Assembly: GCA_947496185.1 (NCBI GenBank)
Contig: CANMCD010000023.1
Location: forward strand, 1 to 47,950
Source: an uncultured Tenacibaculum sp.
GTDB taxonomy: Bacteria; Bacteroidota; Bacteroidia; Flavobacteriales; Flavobacteriaceae
Direction: 5' to 3'
DNA: 47,950 nt
Shown here: piece by piece, positions 1 through 8,181 of the stretch
Layout: each line of letters begins with the position of its first letter
Numbering within the stretch: the stretch's first letter is position 1
Made by a program: the position numbers and the translations under genes
Notes under the pieces: model-generated
Told to the model about the DNA's origin: nothing
Databases searched by the model: none
Seen by the model: the letters and a program-made list of their open reading frames with translations, nothing else

Positions 1-80
1 AGGCGGGACTTGAACCCGCACGGGCGTTACTGCCCATTGGATTTTAAGTCCAACGTGTCTACCAATTCCACCACTTCAGC
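1..80 (-). tRNA. tRNA-Leu (anticodon TAA), 3' end cut by window edge
   Basis: Read on the minus strand, the sequence begins GCTGAAG (acceptor 5' arm, 80 down to 74), has a D-arm with GGTAGACAC, the anticodon loop ACTTAAAAT giving anticodon TAA, a long variable arm as expected for a class II tRNA, and a T arm GCGGG-TTCAAGT-CCCGC. The window ends after the first two bases of the 3' acceptor arm, so the last bases and the discriminator are outside. The long variable arm and the anticodon agree on leucine. Confidence 0.95.
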
Positions 81-107
81 ATATCTCTCGACTTTATAAA
101 GAGTACG

Positions 108-179
108 AGCGAAAGACGGGATTTGAACCCGCGACCCTCACCTTGGCAAGGTGATGCTCTACCCCTGAGCTACTTTCGC
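108..179 (-). tRNA. tRNA-Gly (anticodon GCC)
   Basis: On the minus strand the acceptor arm GCGAAAG (179-173) pairs with CTTTCGC (115-109), followed by a T discriminator at 108. The anticodon stem-loop is CACCTTGCCAAGGTG with anticodon GCC, and the T loop is TTCAAAT. It is 72 nt without an encoded CCA. It lies 27 bp upstream of the tRNA-Leu on the same strand, so the two are probably cotranscribed. Confidence 0.96.
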
Positions 180-481
180 GTAGTCAATTTAATATTTAAA
201 TGAACTTGCATTACTGCGAATGCGGGTGCAAATATAACATCATTTTTTTAAATACAAAGTAGTTTTTTGCTTTTTTCAATTACTTTAACTTGGATTCGCT
301 CGTGTAATTTTTTTATTTTGTTTTGTTTTTGTTGATAATCAACAGGTTGTTGGTGTTTACGGAGATGAGGTATTCAGTTTTTTAAGGCATAATATACTTA
401 TTAACTAAGAATACGATAATAAAAAAGTTATGGCGGTTCTATAAGAAAGAAATATCTTTGCAGAAATATTAGAATGATAAG
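180..481. other. Intergenic region, divergent from tRNAs
   Basis: About 300 bp of very AT-rich sequence between the tRNA-Gly 5' end and the heme O synthase gene. The only recognisable element is the TAnnTTTG box at 453-460. I saw no open frame of note and no strong hairpin. Confidence 0.6.
453..460 (+). promoter_or_regulatory. Bacteroidota -7 box (TATCTTTG) for the oxidase operon
   Basis: TATCTTTG is an exact match to the Bacteroidota housekeeping -7 consensus TAnnTTTG. It lies 21 bp before the GTG start at 482, giving a short leader. No convincing TTG -33 element is seen at the usual spacing. Confidence 0.6.
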
Positions 482-1384
482 GTGAGTACTGTTTCAACAA
501 TTGAGGATAAGATATCAGTAAAAACATTGTTTCATGATTTTAAGCAGCTTACTAAGGTGGGGCTTTCTGTTAGTGTTGTTTTTACTTCGATTATAGGCTA
601 CTTATTAGGAGCAGATGAATTTGATTATACGACTGTTTTTTTGTTGGCAGTAGGAGGTTATCTAATGGTAGGAGCCTCAAATGCATTTAATCAGATTATA
701 GAAAAGGACATCGATGCGTTAATGCAACGTACTAAAAACAGGCCTTTACCTGCAGGGAGAATGTCTGTGAATACGGCAATGATTATTGCGTCTTTATTTA
801 CAGTGGTTGGGATTGTTATTTTGTATACGATTCATCCGAAATGTGCTTTATTTGGAGCAATATCTATTTTTTTATATACAAGTGCATATACTCCTTTAAA
901 AGGGATTACCCCGTTGTCTGTTTTTGTGGGGGCTATTCCGGGAGCGATTCCCTTTATGTTGGGATGGGTAGCAGCTACAGGTCATTTCGGTATTGAAGCA
1001 GGCTTTTTATTCATGATACAATTTTTCTGGCAGTTTCCGCATTTTTGGGCCATCGGTTGGTTGCAATTTGAAGAATATAATAAAGCGGGATTGCATATGC
1101 TACCAATGAATAAGAAAGATAAAGGAGCGGTTGTTCAAATTATTTTTTACACCTGTGTTATGATTTTAATGTCTATAGCGCCAGTATTGAAAGTAACGGG
1201 TAGGTTTTATATACATCCAATAACAGCAGTGATCATTTTTTTGTTAGGGACATTGATGTTGTTTTATGCATTCAAACTTTATAAAACAGAAGAAAATACA
1301 GATGCTAGGAAGCTTATGTTGGCTAGCGTATTCTATATAACCATTGTGCCTATCATTTATATGATAGATAAATTTTTACATTAA
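482..1384 (+). CDS. ctaB: Heme O synthase (protoheme IX farnesyltransferase)
   Basis: A 300-aa polytopic membrane protein of the UbiA superfamily. The family's prenyl-diphosphate motif is visible around residues 66-90: N-A-F-N-Q, then the acidic D-I-D-A, followed by T-K-N-R-P-L-P. The family converts heme B to heme O by adding a farnesyl group, for insertion into heme-copper oxidases. The start is GTG at 482, because the only nearby ATG (474) is out of frame and stops at once; a TAnnTTTG promoter lies just upstream. The stop TAA overlaps the ATG of the next gene by one base (TAATG), implying translational coupling to the subunit III gene. Length is normal for the family (about 280-310 aa). 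Confidence 0.95.
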   Translation: MSTVSTIEDKISVKTLFHDFKQLTKVGLSVSVVFTSIIGYLLGADEFDYTTVFLLAVGGYLMVGASNAFNQIIEKDIDALMQRTKNRPLPAGRMSVNTAMIIASLFTVVGIVILYTIHPKCALFGAISIFLYTSAYTPLKGITPLSVFVGAIPGAIPFMLGWVAATGHFGIEAGFLFMIQFFWQFPHFWAIGWLQFEEYNKAGLHMLPMNKKDKGAVVQIIFYTCVMILMSIAPVLKVTGRFYIHPITAVIIFLLGTLMLFYAFKLYKTEENTDARKLMLASVFYITIVPIIYMIDKFLH

Positions 1385-1974
1385 TGAGTGAACAAATTGA
1401 GATCGTAAAAGAGGAGTTAAAAGTAGCCAAAAGAAAATCAGCAAAACCTATGTTGTGGGTTTCTATGATTAGTATGGTTATGTTTTTTGCAGGGTTGACA
1501 AGTGCTTACGTGGTGAGTATGAACCGTGAGGATTGGGTGACTTTTGAATTGCCTGATGCCTTTTATATAAGTACGGTATGCATTTTATTGAGTAGTATTA
1601 CGTTGTTTTTATCTCAAAAAATGCTTAAACAAGGAAAAATACAGCCTTCCCAACTAATGTTAGTGATAACATTTGTCTTGGGATTGGGGTTTGTATGGTA
1701 TCAATATGTCGGTTTTAACCAATTAAAAGAAATTGGGTTGTACTTTACAGGAGCAGAGAGTACCGTGTCTAGTTCTTTCATGATTATTATTACTTTTATG
1801 CACGTTTTACACCTATTAGCGGGGGTAATTGTGCTTTTGGTAGTTATTTATAATCATTTTAAGAAGAAGTATTCGTCTACCAATATGCTTGGGTTTGAAC
1901 TAGGTGCCATCTTTTGGCATTTTGTAGATGTTTTGTGGATTTATCTATTTTTCTTTTTCTATTTTATTAGGTAA
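1384..1974 (+). CDS. Cytochrome c oxidase subunit III, short form
   Basis: A 196-aa protein with five predicted membrane segments, typical of the short heme-copper oxidase subunit III. The C-terminal end has the family pattern H-V-L-H-L-L-A-G and F-W-H-F-V-D-V-L-W-I, with His and Asp residues in transmembrane helices. It is translationally coupled to ctaB. Subunit III stabilises the catalytic core rather than carrying redox centres. A second, longer subunit III gene follows 63 bp downstream, so the pair is a tandem duplication; subunits I and II are not in this window. Confidence 0.93.
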   Translation: MSEQIEIVKEELKVAKRKSAKPMLWVSMISMVMFFAGLTSAYVVSMNREDWVTFELPDAFYISTVCILLSSITLFLSQKMLKQGKIQPSQLMLVITFVLGLGFVWYQYVGFNQLKEIGLYFTGAESTVSSSFMIIITFMHVLHLLAGVIVLLVVIYNHFKKKYSSTNMLGFELGAIFWHFVDVLWIYLFFFFYFIR

Positions 1975-1985
1975 TGAAAAATGTG

Positions 1986-1993
1986 TAATTTTG
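1986..1993 (+). promoter_or_regulatory. Internal -7 box (TAATTTTG) before second subunit III
   Basis: An exact TAnnTTTG match in the 63-bp gap between the two subunit III genes, 44 bp before the ATG at 2038. It may give the second gene its own promoter inside the operon. No clear -33 TTG is found. Confidence 0.4.
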
Positions 1994-2037
1994 CCGCACC
2001 GTTTTAACAAAAAATAACTAAATAGTAAATAGTATTT

Positions 2038-3018
2038 ATGGAAGCAAATATTGCTGTAAGTTCTGATAAAAAAGAAGTCTGGGGCGGAGGAGGCGTAAAG
2101 CCTTTCGGTGCTACCTACGGAAAAATGATGATGTGGTTTTTCATCTTGTCAGATGCATTAACCTTTTCTGGATTTTTAGCAGCGTACGGTTTAACTCGAT
2201 TTAAGTTTATAGATTCTTGGCCGATTGCCGACGAGGTTTTTACACATATTCCTTTTTTCCACGGTAATTACCCAATGATTTATGTAGCCTTCATGACCTT
2301 TATCCTGATTGTGTCTTCGGTAACGATGGTGTTAGCTGTGGATGCAGGGCATCAAATGAAGCAAAAAAAGGTAGCAAGCTATATGTTTGTAACCATCGTA
2401 TTTGGTTTAATTTTTGTTGGGTCACAAGCTTGGGAATGGAAAACATTTATCAACGGTTCTTATGGAGCTGTAAAGTCTTCAGACAACCATGTTCTTCAAT
2501 TTGTAAAGGATGGACATCAGATCGCTTTAGCAGATTTTGTTCATAATGGAAGAGGTGATGAAAGAATTCAGCATAAAAGAGAAAACGGGTTATGGTTCGA
2601 AAAAGAACAAACGATATCACAATATTCAGTAGCGCAGGTTCAGGAAGCATTTAAAAAAGATCCTTCTTTGCTTATAAGAACGGAAAGAATTAATCCTGAG
2701 ACAAAGCAAAAGATTATCTTATCTAGAGAAGAGAGTCTAGCACAGTTAGCCAAAGCTACGGGTGTAATAGAAGGAGCTAACTTAATAGAAAACGAATATG
2801 GTAACCCTATCTTTGCAGATTTCTTCTTCTTTATAACAGGATTCCATGGGTTCCACGTATTCTCAGGTATTGTACTAAATATCATTATTTTCTTAAACGT
2901 TGTTTTAGGAACTTATGAGAAGAGAGGACACTACGAGATGGTCGAAAAAGTAGGATTGTATTGGCACTTTGTAGATTTAGTTTGGGTATTCGTATTTACC
3001 TTCTTCTACTTAGTATAA
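2038..3018 (+). CDS. Cytochrome c oxidase subunit III, long form with soluble insert
   Basis: A 326-aa subunit III homologue. The first half carries three membrane segments. A hydrophilic insert of about 110 residues (roughly 140-250, charged, no cysteine) follows, and then the conserved C-terminal helices with F-H-G-F-H-V-F-S-G and Y-W-H-F-V-D-L-V-W-V. The last motif matches the end of the preceding short subunit III. The insert separates the helices that are adjacent in the short form and probably forms an extra domain on one membrane face. It belongs to the same operon as ctaB and the subunit IV gene. Confidence 0.92.
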   Translation: MEANIAVSSDKKEVWGGGGVKPFGATYGKMMMWFFILSDALTFSGFLAAYGLTRFKFIDSWPIADEVFTHIPFFHGNYPMIYVAFMTFILIVSSVTMVLAVDAGHQMKQKKVASYMFVTIVFGLIFVGSQAWEWKTFINGSYGAVKSSDNHVLQFVKDGHQIALADFVHNGRGDERIQHKRENGLWFEKEQTISQYSVAQVQEAFKKDPSLLIRTERINPETKQKIILSREESLAQLAKATGVIEGANLIENEYGNPIFADFFFFITGFHGFHVFSGIVLNIIIFLNVVLGTYEKRGHYEMVEKVGLYWHFVDLVWVFVFTFFYLV

Positions 3019-3036
3019 TCATTAAAATATTGTAAC

Positions 3037-3381
3037 ATGGGAAGTCACGCACACGAATCAAATACTAAAAGAATCTGGATTGTATTAGCAATCTTATCTA
3101 TAATAACAGCTGTAGAAGTGGTGTTAGGTATATACAAACCACCATCACTATACTTAGGAGGGGTTTTAGGAACAAGTTTTTTAAACTGGATTTTTATCAT
3201 CCTTACCATTGCAAAAGCTTATTATATTGCTTGGGCATTTATGCACCTAGAAGGTGAAAAAACTTGGTTTAGACGATCAATAGTTTGGACGGGAGTCTTT
3301 TTAATATGTTATCTAGTAACATTAGTGCTCATAGAAGGCGAGTATTTATTTGATACATTAGCACCATTGGTAAAATGGTAA
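3037..3381 (+). CDS. Cytochrome c oxidase subunit IV-like membrane protein
   Basis: A 114-aa protein with three membrane segments (about 13-32, 46-69 and 83-104). The pattern A-K-A-Y-Y-I-A-W-A-F-M-H-L in the middle helix is typical of prokaryotic cytochrome oxidase subunit IV (COX4_pro). It starts 18 bp after the long subunit III and is followed directly by a strong terminator, which closes the core oxidase operon. The role in the family is structural, helping assembly or stability of the oxidase. Confidence 0.88.
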   Translation: MGSHAHESNTKRIWIVLAILSIITAVEVVLGIYKPPSLYLGGVLGTSFLNWIFIILTIAKAYYIAWAFMHLEGEKTWFRRSIVWTGVFLICYLVTLVLIEGEYLFDTLAPLVKW

Positions 3382-3393
3382 TGAAATAAAGTC

Positions 3394-3422
3394 AAAAAGG
3401 TGGTTTTAAGCCACCTTTTTTT
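3394..3422 (+). terminator. Rho-independent terminator after the oxidase genes
   Basis: Perfect 10-bp stem AAAAAGGTGG / CCACCTTTTT with a 7-nt loop, ending in a T run. It sits 12 bp after the subunit IV stop and before the Sco-like gene at 3448. Confidence 0.85.
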
Positions 3423-3447
3423 ATATAAGTAAATTAATTTACGACGC

Positions 3448-4095
3448 ATGAGTAAGAAACAAAAATTCATTGTACTATTCGCTCTTTTTATAGTGCCTTT
3501 GTTATTTTATATCTTTTTGTCACTAGGAATTAATAACTTTGCAAAGTTACCAGCACTGACCAAAGGAGTAATGAATGTTTCTGTAATTGATAAAAAATAT
3601 CAGTTCGATAAAAGAATCTCTATCGTTACTTTTTTAGGCAAGGATGTGGACGCTGTCAAGGGGGAGTTTTTCAATTTAAATCAAAAAATATACAAACCTT
3701 TTTATGGGTTTAAAGACTTTCAAATGCTAGTCATCGCAGTAAAAGGGACTGAGGAAGAAGTTGCAAAATTACAAAAGAAATTAGGGGCTTTTACCAATAT
3801 GGTAAAATGGAAATTTGTTTTTGCAACAGAGGAAGAAATAAATATTCTATATCAAAGTTTCAAATTGAATGAAACACTGGATACAAATTTACATAGTTCA
3901 AAAGCTTTTATAATTGATAAAGAAATCAACCTAAGAGGAAGAGACGATGATAAAGATGCTATTGATGGAAAGTTATATGGGTATAATATGAAGTCTGTAG
4001 GGGAGTTAAATGATAAAATGAAAGACGATGTAAAAGTTGTATTGGCAGAATATCGTTTGGCTCTTAAAAAGAATAACGCTAATAGAGAAATATAA
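3448..4095 (+). CDS. Membrane-anchored Sco-like protein without the CxxxC motif
   Basis: A 215-aa protein with one N-terminal membrane anchor (about 8-29) and a periplasmic domain. The domain follows the order of the Sco/thioredoxin-like protein encoded next door: a central strand I-S-I-V-T-F-L-G where Sco has its CxxxC segment, a long helix, and near the end L-H-S-S-K-A-F-I-I-D-K, which parallels E-H-S-G-L-F-A-L-I-D-K of the neighbour. There are no cysteines in the mature domain, so it cannot bind copper in the Sco manner. The link to the Sco fold is my inference from these parallels; the context supports a role in oxidase assembly. No named function is known to me. Confidence 0.75.
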   Translation: MSKKQKFIVLFALFIVPLLFYIFLSLGINNFAKLPALTKGVMNVSVIDKKYQFDKRISIVTFLGKDVDAVKGEFFNLNQKIYKPFYGFKDFQMLVIAVKGTEEEVAKLQKKLGAFTNMVKWKFVFATEEEINILYQSFKLNETLDTNLHSSKAFIIDKEINLRGRDDDKDAIDGKLYGYNMKSVGELNDKMKDDVKVVLAEYRLALKKNNANREI

Positions 4096-4109
4096 AAAAC
4101 AGGTTAGAG

Positions 4110-4757
4110 ATGAAAAAACAGAATTACTCTTATGTTGGAATTTCGTTTATCATTTTGCTTTTTGGAATATATGCCGTTCCAAAAATAATCAAACACTTCA
4201 AAAAGGCAGATTTACATAAATTTACAAAAGTGCCAGATTTTGAATTTATTAATCAAGATGATAAAAGCATCACTAATAAAGATTATAAAGGAAAAGTCTA
4301 TGTCGTTGAATTCTTTTTTACGACCTGTCCAACCATATGCCCTATTATGAATAGGAGAATGGTGGAAGTACAAAATGAATTTTTAGGAAATCCAAATTTT
4401 GGAATTGCTTCTTTTTCTATTAATCCAGACCAAGATAGCCCCAATCAATTGCGTAACTATGCAAAAACGTATGGCATACACCATAAAAACTGGCATATGT
4501 TAACAGGTAAATCAGAAGAGGTGGTATATAAATTGTCAAATGATGGATTTAAACTGTTTGCAGGAAAAGGAGAAGCTGATCATGCAGGGTTTGAGCATTC
4601 AGGCTTATTTGCTTTGATAGACAAAGATGGATATATACGATCGAGATACGACCAACATGGCAATCCAATAATGTATTATCGAGCATTGGATGAACATGGG
4701 TTTCCAAATCAAATAAAAGAATTGAAACAAGATATTAAGCTGTTATTAAATGAGTAA
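4110..4757 (+). CDS. Sco1/SenC family copper chaperone
   Basis: A 215-aa protein with an N-terminal membrane anchor (about 7-25) and a thioredoxin-like domain. The copper site is visible: T-T-C-P-T-I-C-P gives the CxxxC pair, and the distal His lies in F-E-H-S-G-L-F-A-L-I-D-K-D-G. In the family this domain binds copper and helps build the CuA centre of cytochrome c oxidase subunit II, or reduces its cysteines. It follows the cysteine-less paralogue by 14 bp, and its last codons overlap the next gene by 8 bp. Confidence 0.94.
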   Translation: MKKQNYSYVGISFIILLFGIYAVPKIIKHFKKADLHKFTKVPDFEFINQDDKSITNKDYKGKVYVVEFFFTTCPTICPIMNRRMVEVQNEFLGNPNFGIASFSINPDQDSPNQLRNYAKTYGIHHKNWHMLTGKSEEVVYKLSNDGFKLFAGKGEADHAGFEHSGLFALIDKDGYIRSRYDQHGNPIMYYRALDEHGFPNQIKELKQDIKLLLNE

Positions 4758-5280
4758 TAAGAACGTTGACGAAAGAAAATACAAACGATTTATCACGGTT
4801 GTTTCTATAGTGATACCTATAGCTGTTGCGGCACTTTTTGGTATTAAAATTCCTAATGTTGAACCTTTATCGTTTTTACCGCCAATTTACGCTAGTATCA
4901 ATGGTGTAACTGCAGTATTATTAGTATTGTCTGTTATTGCGATAAAAAAAGGAAACAAAAAGTTACATGAACAACTGAATACAACAGCGATTATTTGCTC
5001 TGCTTTATTTTTAGTGATGTATGTAGCCTATCATATGACTTCTGAATCCACTAAATTTGGAGGAGAAGGAGTTATAAAATATGTGTACTTCTTTATTTTA
5101 ATAACACACATTCTATTATCAATAATAGTGATTCCATTTGTATTGATCAGTTTTATGAGAGCAAGGTTAGGGAAATTTGAAGGGCATAAAAAAATAGCTA
5201 AAATTACCTTTCCTATTTGGCTATATGTTGCCGTAACGGGCGTAATAGTGTATATAATGATTTCACCATACTATGGATAA
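4750..5280 (+). CDS. DUF420 family membrane protein
   Basis: A 176-aa protein with five membrane helices. The conserved pattern Y-H-M-T-S-E-S-T-K-F-G-G, followed by two helices and G-H-K-K-I-A-K-I-T-F-P-I-W-L-Y-V-A-V-T-G, is typical of DUF420. The histidines in helices resemble those of heme- or copper-linked membrane proteins, but no biochemical role is established. In Bacteroidota the family occurs next to Sco and oxidase genes, as here. The start overlaps the Sco stop by 8 bp and the stop overlaps the next gene by 8 bp. Confidence 0.9.
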   Translation: MSNKNVDERKYKRFITVVSIVIPIAVAALFGIKIPNVEPLSFLPPIYASINGVTAVLLVLSVIAIKKGNKKLHEQLNTTAIICSALFLVMYVAYHMTSESTKFGGEGVIKYVYFFILITHILLSIIVIPFVLISFMRARLGKFEGHKKIAKITFPIWLYVAVTGVIVYIMISPYYG

Positions 5281-5491
5281 AAAGAAGCTGTTTTTACTTA
5301 TTTGTTGTTTTTTTCAATACAAAATATTTGCACAATGTGCGATGTGTAAAGCTGTTGTAGAAGGAGGAAATGAGACCATGGCAGAAGGGGTTAACAATGG
5401 AATTACTTATTTAATGGTATTCCCATATATATTAGTAGGAATACTATTTTACTTCATTTACAGACATAGAAAAAATAAAAACAATAATTAA
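5273..5491 (+). CDS. Small exported membrane protein with CxxC
   Basis: A 72-aa protein. Residues 1-20 form a signal peptide that ends near F-A-Q, followed at once by C-A-M-C-K, a CxxC pair at the start of the mature chain. One transmembrane segment (about 45-63) and a basic tail end the protein. It overlaps the DUF420 gene by 8 bp, so the two are translationally coupled. The CxxC would face the periplasm and could bind metal or form a disulfide; this is inferred from its place in an oxidase-assembly cluster, not from a known family function. Confidence 0.82.
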   Translation: MDKKKLFLLICCFFQYKIFAQCAMCKAVVEGGNETMAEGVNNGITYLMVFPYILVGILFYFIYRHRKNKNNN

Positions 5492-5683
5492 TGTGAGTTT
5501 TGTGTAACACATGCAAAACTTGATCGTCGTATAGGGGTAGTCAGTAAAAAAATATCAAAATGTATTAGGTCATTTTTTTACGACAGTTGAAAAAGTAAGG
5601 AATATTATAATCTAGGGTTCTTTACCTTTTTGTTCCGTTTGGAAATTAATTGTGAAGGACTAATCGAATAAAAAATATAAATT

Positions 5684-7009
5684 TTGAAAACTAAAATTGT
5701 ACTGCTAGCTACCCTTTTGACAACACTGGGAATTAATGCTCAAAAAAAATGGACTTTAAAAGAGTGTGTTGATTATGCATTAAAAAATAATATTACGATT
5801 AAACAGAATAAGTTAAACGTAGATCAAGCAAAATTGGATGTAAAAATTGCTGAAGGTAATTTTTTACCTGATTTGAATGCTTCTTCTTCTGGTACATTCA
5901 ATTCTGGTCTTTCTCCAGACGGAACAGGTGTTCTGCAGAACACACAAAACTTTAGTTCTAATTTTCAGTTTGCTAGTCAGGGGCTTATTTTTAACGGTTT
6001 TAAAAATATAAACAATAAAGAACAAAGCTTACTTCAAGTTAAAGGAAGTGAATTCGATTTAGCAGTTATAGAAAATGACGTCTCTTTAAATGTGGTAAAT
6101 ACATATTTAAATGTTTTGTTTGCTAAAGAGAATTTGTCAGTAGCACAAACTCAATCGGAGATAAGTAAAAAACAAATTGAAAGAGCAAAGGCACAGTTTG
6201 AAGCAGGAGCAATTCCTAAGGGCGATTTATTAAATGTAGAATCCACAGCTGCAAATGATATACAAAATGTAATTATACAGGAGAATACATTAAATATTGC
6301 ATTGCTACGATTATCTCAATTGCTTCAAATTTCAAATGAAAACTTTGATGTGGCTGTGATAGATGTAAATTCTCCTTCAGCTGTTTTGCTGTATGATAAT
6401 GCGAAACAGGTATACGATAAAGCATTGACGAACCGTCCTGAAATTAGTAAGGCTAAGTTAGATGTAAAAAATGCAGAAATAGGAGTGGAGCTAGCGAAGG
6501 GAGATTATTTGCCTACACTATCTTATTCTTTAGGATTGAGTAGTTCTTATTTTCATAGATTTACAAATATATTACAAGCTAATGATTTCTTTTTTAGTCA
6601 AATTCAAGATAGAATACAATATAGTGTTGGCCTATCATTAAACATACCTATTTTTAATCGTTTTCAAACTAAAAACAGGGTAGCGAAGTCACGTATCAAT
6701 AAAAAAGCTTTTGAATTGGCATTAGAAAATCAAAAGTTGGAATTAGAACAAACCATTGAACAGGCGTTTTTAGATGCGAAAGCAGCAGCAAAGACATTTG
6801 AGGCAGCTCAAATATCATTGGCAGCCCAAAAAGAGGCTTTTAAAAATGCACAAACGAGTTATGAATATGGATCGATGACTCAATTTGATTTCGATCAGGT
6901 TAGAAATCGCTTAGTAAACTCACAAGGAGCGATGATTAGAGCTAAATACGATTATATCTTTAAAACAAAAGTTCTGAAATTTTATTTTGGAGAATCAATT
7001 ATTGATTAA
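5684..7009 (+). CDS. TolC family outer-membrane efflux protein
   Basis: A 441-aa protein with a signal peptide (cleavage near G-I-N-A-Q, residue 19-20) and two copies of the OEP domain, about 24-215 and 245-435. Each copy has long heptad-rich helices, as in the trans-periplasmic barrel. The N-terminal W-T-L-K-E-C-V-D-Y-A-L-K-N-N is the usual start of the mature family in Bacteroidota. The start is TTG at 5684, since no ATG lies in frame upstream of the signal peptide. Normally such proteins pair with an RND pump and a membrane-fusion protein, but neither is adjacent here; a terminator and tsaB follow. Confidence 0.92.
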   Translation: MKTKIVLLATLLTTLGINAQKKWTLKECVDYALKNNITIKQNKLNVDQAKLDVKIAEGNFLPDLNASSSGTFNSGLSPDGTGVLQNTQNFSSNFQFASQGLIFNGFKNINNKEQSLLQVKGSEFDLAVIENDVSLNVVNTYLNVLFAKENLSVAQTQSEISKKQIERAKAQFEAGAIPKGDLLNVESTAANDIQNVIIQENTLNIALLRLSQLLQISNENFDVAVIDVNSPSAVLLYDNAKQVYDKALTNRPEISKAKLDVKNAEIGVELAKGDYLPTLSYSLGLSSSYFHRFTNILQANDFFFSQIQDRIQYSVGLSLNIPIFNRFQTKNRVAKSRINKKAFELALENQKLELEQTIEQAFLDAKAAAKTFEAAQISLAAQKEAFKNAQTSYEYGSMTQFDFDQVRNRLVNSQGAMIRAKYDYIFKTKVLKFYFGESIID

Positions 7010-7042
7010 ACAAAATACTTTTCACTAAAAATAATTTATTGT

Positions 7043-7077
7043 AAACCTTGTCTTAAGAAAATAGGCAAGGTTTTTTT
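7043..7077 (+). terminator. Rho-independent terminator after the TolC-like gene
   Basis: Stem AAACCTTG / CAAGGTTT with a 15-nt loop, ending in a run of seven Ts. It lies 34 bp after the TolC stop and just before the tsaB promoter. Confidence 0.75.
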
Positions 7078-7085
7078 GTATCCTG

Positions 7086-7093
7086 TATCTTTG
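7086..7093 (+). promoter_or_regulatory. -7 box (TATCTTTG) for tsaB
   Basis: An exact TAnnTTTG match 16 bp before the GTG at 7109. It lies inside the longest open frame, so it decides the start of tsaB: any start upstream of it would not be on this transcript. Confidence 0.65.
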
Positions 7094-7108
7094 CAAAAAA
7101 GTTTATTT

Positions 7109-7783
7109 GTGGCAATAATATTGAACATAGAAACGGCAACAAAAAATTGTTCCGTAAGTATCGCAAAAGATGGGATTGTTTTAGGGGTATGGGAAGTAAA
7201 TGACGGTAAATATTCACATGCTGAAAAACTACACCCTTTTATTCACGAAGTCTTAAAAAATTCAGAAATTGAATTTAATCAAATAGATGCGATTGCTGTT
7301 AGTAAAGGGCCTGGGTCTTATACGGGATTGAGAATTGGTGTTTCGGCAGCTAAAGGACTGTGTTTTGCTTTAAATAAACCGTTAATATCTTTAGAAACGC
7401 TTGAAGTGTTAGCGACAAGTCTAGCGATCGAAGATGGTTATATAGTACCTATGATTGATGCACGAAGAATGGAAGTGTACTCAGCGGTATATGAGAGTAA
7501 TTATACTAGAAAAAGAATTATTCAAGCAGAAGTTATAGATGAAAGTTCTTTCCAAGATGTTCTCTCTGAAAAAACTACTTATTTTTTAGGGGATGGAGCA
7601 GAAAAATGTAAAAGCATTTTGTCTCATAAGAATGCAATTTTTGTAGATGGAAAACATCCTTCAGCAAAGGAAATGGCTTCATTAAGTTTTGCAAAATTTA
7701 AACAGAACTTATTTGAAGATGTAGCCTATTTTGAACCTTTTTATTTGAAGAATTTTGTAGCAACTCCAGAAAAGAAAAAGTAA
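7109..7783 (+). CDS. tsaB: tRNA threonylcarbamoyladenosine biosynthesis protein TsaB
   Basis: A 224-aa ASKHA-fold protein. The start I-L-N-I-E-T-A-T and the motif S-K-G-P-G-S-Y-T-G-L-R-I-G are diagnostic of TsaB (YeaZ). It works with TsaD and TsaE to form t6A37 on tRNAs that read ANN codons, and in the family it serves as the non-catalytic dimerisation partner of TsaD. The open frame extends upstream to a TTG at 7076, but the promoter box 7086-7093 and a terminator overlap that extension, so I place the start at GTG 7109, where the family N-terminus begins. Transcription appears to be monocistronic. Confidence 0.93.
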   Translation: MAIILNIETATKNCSVSIAKDGIVLGVWEVNDGKYSHAEKLHPFIHEVLKNSEIEFNQIDAIAVSKGPGSYTGLRIGVSAAKGLCFALNKPLISLETLEVLATSLAIEDGYIVPMIDARRMEVYSAVYESNYTRKRIIQAEVIDESSFQDVLSEKTTYFLGDGAEKCKSILSHKNAIFVDGKHPSAKEMASLSFAKFKQNLFEDVAYFEPFYLKNFVATPEKKK

Positions 7784-8181
7784 CTACACTACTAAAGAAA
7801 TATATTTTGAGTCATTCTAAATTAGTGGTTTAGGCAATAATTTAATCTTGTTTTCGTTTGGAGTTCAAAATAGTATCTTAGGGCTTGTTAGCTATAGGTT
7901 TTTGTGTTTTTAGAAATCATAAAAATATGGCTTTTTAAAAATATTTTCCGCATAAAATTAACTCTTTGTGTTTTATAATCAGAGTTTTTGTTAAAAAATT
8001 GTTATATTTGTTTCACTTTTAGATTGTATGTTCCCCAGATTAATTGCTTACAGATGTCCTGTGTATATTGGATGTTAGGTGTGCGGCAGTTATTTGGGAT
8101 GCGTGTATGTTGGTGCTATCCCATATAAATTAAACTAAAAATTACATTTAAAAAGAGTAATGTTTATAAAGTATTATTTAT
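7784..8181. other. Long leader upstream of the adhesin locus
   Basis: 398 bp without a convincing gene. It contains one good promoter box (8003-8010). If that is used, the mRNA leader of the first adhesin gene is about 165 nt, long for this window, with several short out-of-frame ATGs (for example 8107 and 8160). I see no terminator-like hairpin. Confidence 0.5.
8003..8010 (+). promoter_or_regulatory. -7 box (TATATTTG) for the adhesin locus
   Basis: An exact TAnnTTTG match. A TTTG at 7975-7978 lies 24 bp upstream, slightly longer than the usual -33 spacing. It is the only box of this type in the 398-bp gap and probably drives the 1708-aa gene. Confidence 0.5.

Noticed and set aside
7076-7108. 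Longer N-terminus of tsaB starting at TTG 7076
   Set aside because: The extension overlaps a terminator and the -7 promoter box, and the family N-terminus begins at 7109.
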